Below are positions 55,866 to 63,085 of a stretch of 64,000 nucleotides of DNA, piece after piece. The position numbers and the translations under genes are program-made. Position 1 is the first letter of the stretch; every line of letters starts with the position of its first letter. The notes under the pieces are model-generated. The model was not told where the DNA came from. It searched no databases and was given only the letters and a program-made list of their open reading frames with translations. The DNA comes from Candidatus Heimdallarchaeota archaeon (GTDB lineage: Archaea; Asgardarchaeota; Heimdallarchaeia; Heimdallarchaeales; Kariarchaeaceae): positions 1 to 64,000 of the forward strand of contig JADCLS010000001.1 of NCBI GenBank assembly GCA_026702845.1, given 5' to 3'.

Positions 55866-57217
55866 ATCGCTGGAAGATAGATGGCAAATTCAGTAACATT
55901 ATCATCACTTTCAACATTGATAATTCCATTGTAATTAGTAATTAACGTCTTTATCGTGGCCAATCCTATACCATAACCATTTGTCTTTGTGGTGAAAAAT
56001 GGTTCAAATATCTTTTCCTTTACTTCTTGTTTTATCCCCAAACCATTATCTCTGACAGAGATTTTTAGATACTGTTTCTGTAAATTTCTATTACCTGCAT
56101 TCTTACTTAAATCAGTTATATCTTCGGTTTTAATTTGAATGATTTTATTTGTTTTAGAGGTCAAAAGTAGTGAATCTCTTGCATTATTGATCAAATTTAT
56201 CATTACTTCTTCCAGATGACTCGGATCTATTTCTATATGATATCTTCCATAATATGCAGTTTGAATTCTAATATTTTTTTCAATAATCGTTTGATAGAAA
56301 TCAACAATTTCATCTAAGTACGCATTAACTTGAATTTTTTTCAAAGTATTGATTTTGGTTTTTGATATTAGTCTATCTATCAAAACTGAACCTCTTTTGG
56401 TCGCATTAAGTATCTGATCGAGTAATTTCGTTGAAACTTCATCAAGTTCAATTTCCTCTAAAACAAGATCTGCAGAATTTTGTATTATTGCAAGGATATT
56501 ATTGAAATTATGAGATATTCCACCAACATAAGAATTCAACATTTCTGTTCTATTCAATTGCTGTAGTACTTTAAGATATTCCATTTCCCTTTCTTTTGTC
56601 TCGTTCAATAGCTTATAGGCAAGATGCTCTTCTATCTTAAAAATAAAAAGTAAGATAAATACTACTACTAATAACTGCATAAGCCTTGCAAATTGAGAAT
56701 CAGGATATGCTGGAAAGAAAATAAATCCCAATGTCTGTACAATTCCACTAGCTAGAAATAGAATGAGAAAGTATGTACTGTCTCCCCCAATCTTATATGC
56801 CTTTTTGATCTGTAGTAAGAGGAAAATTGTTGTTCCAAGTACAATGAAAAATTGACTTGCCACAATTAATAAGAAAACATTGAACATGGTAAAAATCTGT
56901 AATACAATGATAATTGCTGTATAAACAATACCAATGCCAACTTGAAGCTTTGTATATTTATTATAATAATATTGCACGATGCCGAGTAAGGTTAAATAAA
57001 TTCCAATTACTGCGGAGCTACCATTGATAATTTCCATTGTCCTGGATTGTGTGTCCAAGTAGTATAACAAAGGGCTGATAGACCATAATAGTAATCCAAT
57101 AGTCAGAAGATAGTAATTAGCCTTCCTTAACTTAATAAAATTAAATCCAAAGATGATAGAAGATAGAAACCTCAATGTAAATATCACTAAATAATAATAT
57201 GAGGTATAGCTATCCAT
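55862..57217 (-). CDS. Membrane sensor histidine kinase
   Basis: 451 residues. Seven or so hydrophobic helices (about 5-210) are followed by a short coil, the H-box GGISHNFNNILAII near 230, the N-box INLINNARDSLL, G1 DNGLGI, and G2 GYGIGLATI. No PAS and no receiver are present, so the phosphoryl group must pass to a separate protein, or the kinase signals another way. No response regulator gene adjoins it. The long seven-helix sensor is like that of the kinase at 47453, which suggests a shared type of input. Confidence 0.88.
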   Translation of the reverse strand: MDSYTSYYYLVIFTLRFLSSIIFGFNFIKLRKANYYLLTIGLLLWSISPLLYYLDTQSRTMEIINGSSAVIGIYLTLLGIVQYYYNKYTKLQVGIGIVYTAIIIVLQIFTMFNVFLLIVASQFFIVLGTTIFLLLQIKKAYKIGGDSTYFLILFLASGIVQTLGFIFFPAYPDSQFARLMQLLVVVFILLFIFKIEEHLAYKLLNETKEREMEYLKVLQQLNRTEMLNSYVGGISHNFNNILAIIQNSADLVLEEIELDEVSTKLLDQILNATKRGSVLIDRLISKTKINTLKKIQVNAYLDEIVDFYQTIIEKNIRIQTAYYGRYHIEIDPSHLEEVMINLINNARDSLLLTSKTNKIIQIKTEDITDLSKNAGNRNLQKQYLKISVRDNGLGIKQEVKEKIFEPFFTTKTNGYGIGLATIKTLITNYNGIINVESDDNVTEFAIYLPAI

Positions 57218-57492
57218 TATCTTTTCATTATTGAGAATAAATATAAATTTTTATCTTTTGCCTAGTTTAGACACGACTTTTTTCAATATATGCGAATATT
57301 GTCTAATTCAAGAATATCAGAGTAGTCATATCAGAATGATCCATCTTACTCATTTTTTCATAGCTACATTTGTGTGGCTAAGATAAAGTTTTAATGAAAT
57401 ATTACCATACAGAAATTACGAGATATTTATTCCATGTGAGTGAATAGGCATTTCGAGTAGTGTTGAAATTAGGACACTAATTCAACTACAGA

Positions 57493-57564
57493 GCACAGAT
57501 AGTGAAGTGGATATCACTCGGGCCTTCGGAGCCCGTATCCTGGGTTCGAATCCCAGTCTGTGTA
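57493..57564 (+). tRNA. tRNA-Arg (anticodon UCG)
   Basis: 72-base cloverleaf without intron: acceptor GCACAGA pairs with TCTGTGT (first pair G-U), D arm GTGA/TCAC with AGTGGATA loop, anticodon stem CGGGC/GCCCG with loop CTTCGGA giving anticodon TCG, and T arm CTGGG/CCCAG with loop TTCGAAT. Discriminator base is A. CCA is not encoded. It precedes the RNase P RNA gene by about 50 bases on the same strand and may share its transcript. Confidence 0.92.
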
Positions 57565-57611
57565 TTTCTTGTGGGATAAACTTAATCCTAAAATACTTTG
57601 CAGAGTCATAT

Positions 57612-57903
57612 TGATATGCGGAGTGAGTGGACTGTACAGGTTCTTCGTGAATCAGGAATGTCCAGCTACCATCAAGGATAGGTTCCATAGTAATGTGGAT
57701 TGGTGAGAACCAAGCTCTGGTAATAGCAACGTATGCCTCCTTGTGAGGCCTGGAACGAGCCATCACCTAGGTACAATCGAAACAGGATCCCATAAACCCC
57801 CTTGAGTTTGGATCCGGGTACGAGCATAGATCAATACAGTCATGGAAACAGCAGAGAAATCATGCATCCTAACAGAAGCTGGCTTACACCTCACACCGCA
57901 TCT
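57612..57903 (+). ncRNA. rnpB: RNase P RNA
   Basis: This is the RNA subunit of the tRNA 5'-end processing enzyme. Visible landmarks: P1 pairs ATGCGG-A-GTGAG (57616-57627) with CTCAC-A-CCGCAT (57890-57901); P2 pairs GACTGTA (57630-57636) with TACAGTC (57835-57841); CR-I is AGGAATGTCCAGC (57654-57666); J18/2 is AGATCAA (57828-57834); CR-V is ACAGAAGCTGGCTTA (57872-57886). P4 forms between CR-I and CR-V with the bulged U that is conserved in all RNase P. Internal hairpins include TTGGT-GAGA-ACCAA (GNRA loop) and GCCTC-CTTGT-GAGGC. The region is richer in GC than its surroundings. About 30 bases between P2 and CR-V are more than usual. Rpp30 and Pop5 genes lie 4 kb away. Confidence 0.87.
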
Positions 57904-57918
57904 CTTAATGTGATTGAA

Positions 57919-58554
57919 ATGACACTCCAGAAACATGAGACTATTGCACTTGGAGCAGAATCAGAGGTATTCAGTGGAAAGTATCTTGATTATGAAGTAA
58001 TAGCTAAACATAGATTCAGAAAGGAATATCGAGCTGAAGCAATAGATACCATGTTAAGGAAAAATCGAAGTATACAGGAGGTTCGTCTGCTTAACTCTGC
58101 TAAACAGATCGGGGTGCGCGTGCCCTATCTACTTGATTTTGATAAGGAGGAATGGATTATTGTCATGCAGAAAATTACAGGTAAACCCATGAGAGAGCAT
58201 ATGCATCGTGATGAGGAATTTCTGCGTGAAAAATTTCATATCATAGGACAATATATGGGTCGTTTACATTTCAACAACATCGTTCATGGGGATTTGACAA
58301 CCTCAAATGTGATAGTAGATGATGAAGAAAATATCTGGTTCATAGATTTCGGACTGGGATTTGTATCCACTCAGATAGAAGATAAAGCTGTAGATATACT
58401 AGTACTGAAGCATACACTAACCAGCTCTCATCATTCAGCAATGGCAGTGAGTTTAGAATCATTCTTGAAGGGTTATAAGGAGGAAAATCCTGAAATGGAA
58501 AAGATTATGAAACGATTAAAAAAAGTTGAAGATAGGATCCGTTACAGCCATTAG
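57919..58554 (+). CDS. bud32: Bud32/PRPK-type kinase of the KEOPS complex
   Basis: 211 residues from the ATG at 57919. Kinase landmarks: GAESEVFSG loop (short P-loop), VIAKHRFRKEYR (ATP-binding Lys), HGDLTTSN (catalytic loop) and IDFGLGF (DFG). This is the small archaeal Bud32, which with Kae1, Cgi121 and Pcc1 makes the t6A modification on tRNA; here it is separate from Kae1. A longer reading from a TTG at 57802 is rejected because those bases are the 3' part of the RNase P RNA, whose P1 ends at 57901, 17 bases before this start. Confidence 0.9.
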   Translation: MTLQKHETIALGAESEVFSGKYLDYEVIAKHRFRKEYRAEAIDTMLRKNRSIQEVRLLNSAKQIGVRVPYLLDFDKEEWIIVMQKITGKPMREHMHRDEEFLREKFHIIGQYMGRLHFNNIVHGDLTTSNVIVDDEENIWFIDFGLGFVSTQIEDKAVDILVLKHTLTSSHHSAMAVSLESFLKGYKEENPEMEKIMKRLKKVEDRIRYSH

Positions 58555-58865
58555 ACTACACTGTCGATTTCCTTGCGTAGTCTGCCAATGTCTGCTCCAG
58601 CCCATTTTTTAATCAGTTTGCCATTTTTGAAGATTGCAAAAGTTGGTAAAGACATCACTTTCAATTTCTTAGCTGCATTCATCTGATTCTGTGCATCAAG
58701 TTTTGCAAATATTTTCGTATCATCACCATGTTTGTCAGCTAGTTTTTCAAATACAGGTGTGGAACGCTTACATGGGCCACACCACTCCGCCCACACATCT
58801 ATTAACAGCAGCTCTGATTTTTCAACATATTCATCAAAATTGTCATCAGTTAATTCTACGGTCAT
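58551..58865 (-). CDS. Thioredoxin
   Basis: 104 residues, exact thioredoxin size. The active site WAEWCGPCKRSTP has the CxxC disulfide pair in the CGPC form, and the cis-Pro segment is VMSLPTFAIFKNG near residue 75, with the usual GA after it. It reduces protein disulfides in the cytoplasm. Its 3' end overlaps the end of bud32 by 4 bases on the opposite strand. Confidence 0.94.
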   Translation of the reverse strand: MTVELTDDNFDEYVEKSELLLIDVWAEWCGPCKRSTPVFEKLADKHGDDTKIFAKLDAQNQMNAAKKLKVMSLPTFAIFKNGKLIKKWAGADIGRLRKEIDSVV

Positions 58866-58937
58866 ATATCGGCGAAGTTTTGTGAGTTATTAAAAACTTA
58901 GCTTGAAGGTGATACAAGTGACAAATCTTGAGTAATC

Positions 58938-59873
58938 TTATAAAACTTTGATGAGTTTAGGAATAATTTCAATCAATTTCCATTTTTTGCTTTCTATAAG
59001 GTAAGGAAGTGATATCCTGAGTTGATTTTCTTCTAACGTACGATCTGGTAATTTATTGATAATCTTTTGAATACTTCTCTTTTCAAGTAGTGTTGATGAT
59101 GAAAGTAATATTCTGTATTGGTTATGTAAAACACTAGATTTTTGTTTTATCACTCGTACATTATTCTCATCCATCCATGCAATAGGGTACTCAGATCCGA
59201 ATAATTGAGAAAAATGTATTTCTGAACTCATCTGAAATAAACTATACTCTGGAGACACATCAAAATTCCCATAAAGAAATTCAAACATCTCAGGAGGATG
59301 ATAGGCTATCCATCTATTCTCATCTAGAGTTCCATTTGCTGAGTATACATGAATATTATTGGGCCCATTGACATAACCACATTTTTGATAGAAATCAGTC
59401 ACTCCGGCTTCAGGTTCCGTTAGAATAACTATTTTGTCTCTATGCCTGGATTTCAATACATCTTCAAGTTGGTTGAGAAGATTTCTACCCCAACCCATCT
59501 GCTGATGATGTGGATCAATCATCATCCAGTCTAGATGAAATACTCTATGTTCAGTACCCAGATCACTTATATATTCCTTATGTGGCCTATTTATCTCATG
59601 AAATTCCAATTCTCCAATAAGTTCACCATCAAGCCATAGGAGCAGGATTTCTCCAAACACGGTGAAGTTATCTAAATGGACTTTCAGCGTGTCTTTGGAT
59701 AACCATGGACCTCCATGAATAAATCGCTCCCTTGAACTCAAAGTACCCCAATTTGTCTTATTCCCTCGTTCTGCCTTTTTGGTGTAATGATACCATTCAG
59801 GTACCAATTTCTTGTTTAGCTCAACAATATCCCCAATCTCTTCCCTTCCAGCAAATGAGTAGGAGCTAGGCAT
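58938..59873 (-). CDS. GNAT acetyltransferase with extra C-terminal domain
   Basis: 311 residues, twice a single GNAT domain. Residues about 1-175 hold the GNAT fold, with MIDPHHQQMGWGRNLLNQLEDVL as the acetyl-CoA segment and VTDFYQKCGYV after it. Residues 180-311 form a second alpha/beta domain without recognised motifs. Substrate unknown. ATG start at 59873. Thioredoxin lies downstream on the same strand, about 70 bases away. Confidence 0.78.
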   Translation of the reverse strand: MPSSYSFAGREEIGDIVELNKKLVPEWYHYTKKAERGNKTNWGTLSSRERFIHGGPWLSKDTLKVHLDNFTVFGEILLLWLDGELIGELEFHEINRPHKEYISDLGTEHRVFHLDWMMIDPHHQQMGWGRNLLNQLEDVLKSRHRDKIVILTEPEAGVTDFYQKCGYVNGPNNIHVYSANGTLDENRWIAYHPPEMFEFLYGNFDVSPEYSLFQMSSEIHFSQLFGSEYPIAWMDENNVRVIKQKSSVLHNQYRILLSSSTLLEKRSIQKIINKLPDRTLEENQLRISLPYLIESKKWKLIEIIPKLIKVL

Positions 59874-59943
59874 TATTGTTTAGTAATGCAGTGGATATTT
59901 TTAATATTTTAGATTTGTAGATAGTGAAATAACTTTAGTACAA

Positions 59944-60939
59944 TTACTCAAGTACCTCCGCTAGTGTTTTATTGTTACTTTCTAGATTCTCAACAATGTT
60001 TGCTGCAAATGAATTGAAAATTCCTGGTCCTTTAATTAGGAAAGCAGATAGATTAAGAGGAAGGGCTTGAAAATTATTAAGTACATTCCATGCCTGTTGA
60101 GGGTTCATTATGCCACCCATGGCAAAAATCGGTAATTCTGAAAATCGTGGGTATTCTACACGAATATGATGGAGAAATTCCAGCAGAGTATCATGAACAG
60201 GTTTTCCAGATAATCCACCTCGTTTCATTGGATTACCAAGTTTTTCATTTTGAACGGGGATGGTATTGATCAGAGAGATTCCTGCAATATCAGAGTCAAC
60301 TGATCCAATGAAGGATAGATTATCCTTTATACTGTATTCTGGAGATAACTTGAGAAATACTGGTTTGGTGGTTATACTCGCAATATCTTTAACGATTTTT
60401 CTACTTGCATTGAGATCCATCACCCCTGCATGCAGATTTGGGCAGGAGAAATTGAATTCAAATATATCAGTAATATTTTCCAGGACCTCGATTAGTAACT
60501 CCCAGTCAGGAATACTTTCCCCACGAATTGAATGGATTGCGGGATGATTTCCTTTCGTAAAATTGGATTTCCACCATTCAACTCCCTTATTAGGCAATCC
60601 CATTGAATTAATGAGCTGCATATCTCCCCTAATTAACCTTGGGCGTTTATTCCCCTTCCTTGGTGCACTTGTTAATGTTTTTGCTATAACCACCCCTGCT
60701 CCCAGTTTATGAATGTTCGCTACTTTTTGTGGAGTATCTGCCCATCCAGAGCTCATTCCAACAGGATTTTGAAATTCGATATTTTTTATTTTAAAGGGAA
60801 TGGATATTATTTGTGGTGCAAATTTCGCCGAGATTGCAGTGAATGGACCTCCCATTTTTTCTACTAACGATTCAGGTGAATACGAAATAATATTCTTGTA
60901 GAAGAATGAGTAAAGGTTCATAACGAACCGAACACTCAT
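59944..60939 (-). CDS. pyrD: Dihydroorotate dehydrogenase-like FMN enzyme
   Basis: About 331 residues from the ATG at 60939; a start at 60921 is also possible. FMN-binding TIM barrel: FQNPVGMSSGWADTPQKV, TLTSAPRKGNKRPRL, NSMGLPNKGVEWW, FNFSCPNLHAG (with a Cys at the class-1 catalytic position), FLKLSPEYS, GLSGKPVHD, and FAMGGIMNP. It catalyses the fourth step of UMP synthesis, dihydroorotate to orotate. The N-terminal helix (LYSFFYKNIISYSPESL) is like the class-2 membrane-associated helix, while the Cys is class-1-like, so the electron acceptor is uncertain. Confidence 0.85.
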   Translation of the reverse strand: MSVRFVMNLYSFFYKNIISYSPESLVEKMGGPFTAISAKFAPQIISIPFKIKNIEFQNPVGMSSGWADTPQKVANIHKLGAGVVIAKTLTSAPRKGNKRPRLIRGDMQLINSMGLPNKGVEWWKSNFTKGNHPAIHSIRGESIPDWELLIEVLENITDIFEFNFSCPNLHAGVMDLNASRKIVKDIASITTKPVFLKLSPEYSIKDNLSFIGSVDSDIAGISLINTIPVQNEKLGNPMKRGGLSGKPVHDTLLEFLHHIRVEYPRFSELPIFAMGGIMNPQQAWNVLNNFQALPLNLSAFLIKGPGIFNSFAANIVENLESNNKTLAEVLE

Positions 60940-61040
60940 CAAGCTAAAAATATTACAATTCTTAATGTCTCAATGATAAGAAATCTTCAGCTAAAATATC
61001 CAAATCGCTAGCCACACAAGATTTGATATCTATCAACACC

Positions 61041-61050
61041 TTTAATATAA
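61041..61050 (+). promoter_or_regulatory. TATA-like box of the L15e operon
   Basis: TTTAATATAA, expected transcript start about 61070, giving a leader of about 40 bases before the TTG start, with a GGTGAT ribosome site at 61100-61105. Confidence 0.4.
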
Positions 61051-61109
61051 GTAGAGTAACCCATATCATATTGGCTGATGACCCAAAAGGGAGGCCAAGG
61101 GTGATATAA

Positions 61110-61688
61110 TTGAACCTTTATAAAAATGTACGTCAATTCTGGAGAAATCCTAGAAGCCCCGAGTTTAAAGAAATTCAAAAACCAAGACTTATGCAGTGGA
61201 GAAGAGATCCCACCATTATGAGGATTGATAGACCTACTCGTATTGATAGAGCTCGTGCTCTTGGATACAAAGCCAAGCAGGGTTATATTATCGTTAGAAC
61301 CAAAGTAAGAAGAGGTTCAAGAAGAATGTCTCGTCCCAATAGAGGAAGAACTGGTAAAAATCTTGCTTCTTCAGACATCACCTCTGGAAGAAACTTACGA
61401 TGGATTGCAGAAACTAGAACTGCAAGAAAATACACCAACATGGAAGTTTTAGGTTCCTACTGGTGTGGTCAGGATGGTAGATCCAAATGGTTCGAGGTAA
61501 TCCTTGTAGATCCTTCTCATGCTAGTATCAAGAATGATAAGCGTATTTCTTGGATAGCTAACAAGAAAGGTAGGTCTTTCAGAGGTCTTTCTGCAGCGGG
61601 TAGAAAATCAAGAGGATTGCAGAGAAAAGGTAAAGGTGCTGAAAAGGCCAGACCCTCAAACAGAGCTCATGGAAATCGTAATAAGTAA
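61110..61688 (+). CDS. rpl15e: Large-subunit ribosomal protein L15e (eL15)
   Basis: 192 residues, normal archaeal length. Landmarks: VRQFWRNPRSPEF at the N-terminus, RPTRIDRARALGYKAKQGYIIVR, VRRGSRRMSRPNRGR, NMEVLGSYWCGQDGRSKWFEVILVDPSH, and the basic RGLSAAGRKSRGLQRKG tail. A shared archaeal/eukaryotic ribosomal protein absent from bacteria. TTG start with a GGTGAT site 4 bases upstream. First gene of a four-gene operon with the COG1325 protein and the RNase P proteins. Confidence 0.97.
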   Translation: MNLYKNVRQFWRNPRSPEFKEIQKPRLMQWRRDPTIMRIDRPTRIDRARALGYKAKQGYIIVRTKVRRGSRRMSRPNRGRTGKNLASSDITSGRNLRWIAETRTARKYTNMEVLGSYWCGQDGRSKWFEVILVDPSHASIKNDKRISWIANKKGRSFRGLSAAGRKSRGLQRKGKGAEKARPSNRAHGNRNK

Positions 61689-61705
61689 ATAACGAGAGCA
61701 TAGGT

Positions 61706-62158
61706 ATGTCCCATTTATCGCGAGTATCATTTACTGTTTATGTGTATATCACAGAGGATATAGCGTTAGTGGAGACATGCCTAAAACATTGTCTACCAGA
61801 GGAATTACGTAGTACTCCGATCCAGAGAGTTGATACTCAATCGCAATTCAAGGATAAACTCACTATATTATCTATTGTTCTAGAAAGGAAGAAAGAAATG
61901 GATCACATCATTCCTTATTTGAGAGAACATCTCGAAAATAAAGAATATATTACGGATAATTTTGATCATATGCTTGATGCAGATTCCAATATTCTACATT
62001 TCAGGATTGATAAGTTCAAAGCACTTGATAATGTACTTGAGGTAACAACAGGTAGTGATGTAATTAAATGTCAGATTTCTGTTACCAGCTATAACCAGCA
62101 AGATGGGTGCTATGATGAGGTTAAAAAATTATTCCACTCCTCTGGGTTGATTGTATGA
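61706..62158 (+). CDS. COG1325-type RNA-binding protein (exosome/RNase P operon)
   Basis: 150 residues. Its position between L15e and Rpp30, and its sequence (VSFTVYVYITEDIALVETCL at the start, then a DKLTILSIVLERKKEMDHII core), match the COG1325 RNA-binding-like family that archaea keep in this operon. The role is not settled; binding to RNA or exosome is proposed in the family. Its end overlaps rpp30 by 4 bases (ATGA), so translation is coupled. Length is usual. Confidence 0.8.
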   Translation: MSHLSRVSFTVYVYITEDIALVETCLKHCLPEELRSTPIQRVDTQSQFKDKLTILSIVLERKKEMDHIIPYLREHLENKEYITDNFDHMLDADSNILHFRIDKFKALDNVLEVTTGSDVIKCQISVTSYNQQDGCYDEVKKLFHSSGLIV

Positions 62159-62784
62159 CTATATTGCTTTCCACTAACAAATTTGATACTGCAATTCTAA
62201 ATTTTTTAAAAATCAGCAAGCAGGCAGTGAAGCATCCAATTACTGAATGTCAAGATGGTCAATTTTCCCATCTAATCCTTTCTGAGAAAGAGCACAAAAT
62301 TGGAACTATCAAGCAGATGTTGAATAAACAACGATCGAAGTATCATATTGTTTCCATGAATGCTGTATCTGCAAAATATCTTGCTTATGCAGCTGTTGAA
62401 GACAGAATAGATGCAATTTGGTTGGATCATCGAGTTAATCTAAGGCTATTCAATCTGCGATATGCAAGGAGACTGGAAGAGAGTAAGAAACTAATTTTCT
62501 TGGATCTATCGATTTTCTTTGATTCTTACAAGGCCTCGAAAATTCGTAATCTAGTAAGAATTATCAATGTCATAGATAAAACTTCTCTGGCCTTTATTCT
62601 AACCAAGCAAGTATCATCATCTGATGATCTCAGATCTTACCGTGGATTACAATCACTAGCGACTATACTCGGATTATCTCGGAAACAAACTAATCCACAA
62701 TCTCTTTTAAACAGAATCAATGAGAATACTGCTAGGCTAAATGGAACAATTCCAGCCCGGGGAGTTAGACTGGAGGAAAATTAA
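62155..62784 (+). CDS. rpp30: RNase P protein component 3 (Rpp30)
   Basis: 209 residues, a TIM-barrel protein of the PHP-like group. Recognised by its N-terminal layout, operon place and by LDLSIFFDSYKASKIRNLVRIINVIDKT, which fits Rpp30. It binds the specificity domain of RNase P RNA together with Pop5. The start overlaps the COG1325 stop by 4 bases, and pop5 begins 1 base after its own stop. Confidence 0.88.
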   Translation: MTILLSTNKFDTAILNFLKISKQAVKHPITECQDGQFSHLILSEKEHKIGTIKQMLNKQRSKYHIVSMNAVSAKYLAYAAVEDRIDAIWLDHRVNLRLFNLRYARRLEESKKLIFLDLSIFFDSYKASKIRNLVRIINVIDKTSLAFILTKQVSSSDDLRSYRGLQSLATILGLSRKQTNPQSLLNRINENTARLNGTIPARGVRLEEN

Positions 62785-62785
62785 T

Positions 62786-63085
62786 ATGGTGGTTAAAGAC
62801 GAGAGGAAACGATACTTTTTGTTAGAGTTTTTAAAAACTAATCCATCAGTTAGAGAAATTAACGATCAACTTAGAAAAATTGTCCTAAAATTGGGTGGTG
62901 AGTTGTTTGTTGCTCGATCAGGGTTGCATGTCTTCGAATTCAAAGGACGAGTGATTGTAAAAACTAATCACATATCCAGAGATATAGTTGAGGCATCAAT
63001 TACTCTACTCTCATTCTCAAATAATCTATGTACCATCGAAACTGTAAGTGGAACCATTAAATCACTATTATCAAAAATCAACTAA
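62786..63085 (+). CDS. pop5: RNase P protein component 2 (Pop5)
   Basis: 99 residues. The N-terminus KDERKRYFLLEFL and the VFEFKGRVIVKTNHISRDIV segment match Pop5/Rpp14, an RRM-like fold that pairs with Rpp30 on the catalytic domain of RNase P RNA. The ATG at 62786 is chosen over one 15 codons upstream because a GGAGG lies at 62772-62776 at good spacing. It is somewhat shorter than many archaeal Pop5 proteins. The 3' end meets the minus-strand kinase gene. Confidence 0.88.
   Translation: MVVKDERKRYFLLEFLKTNPSVREINDQLRKIVLKLGGELFVARSGLHVFEFKGRVIVKTNHISRDIVEASITLLSFSNNLCTIETVSGTIKSLLSKIN

Noticed and set aside
57482..57766. Minus-strand open frame of 94 residues
   Set aside because: It runs through the tRNA-Arg and the RNase P RNA; it has no recognisable domain.
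57565..57905. SRP (7S) RNA as an alternative for the structured RNA
   Set aside because: No SRP helix 8 (GGAA tetraloop with AGCAG loop) was found, while all RNase P landmarks are present.
57802..57918. Extension of the bud32 reading frame upstream to a TTG at 57802
   Set aside because: These bases are the 3' part of the RNase P RNA (J18/2, CR-V and P1 3' strand), and the kinase fold begins naturally at the ATG at 57919.
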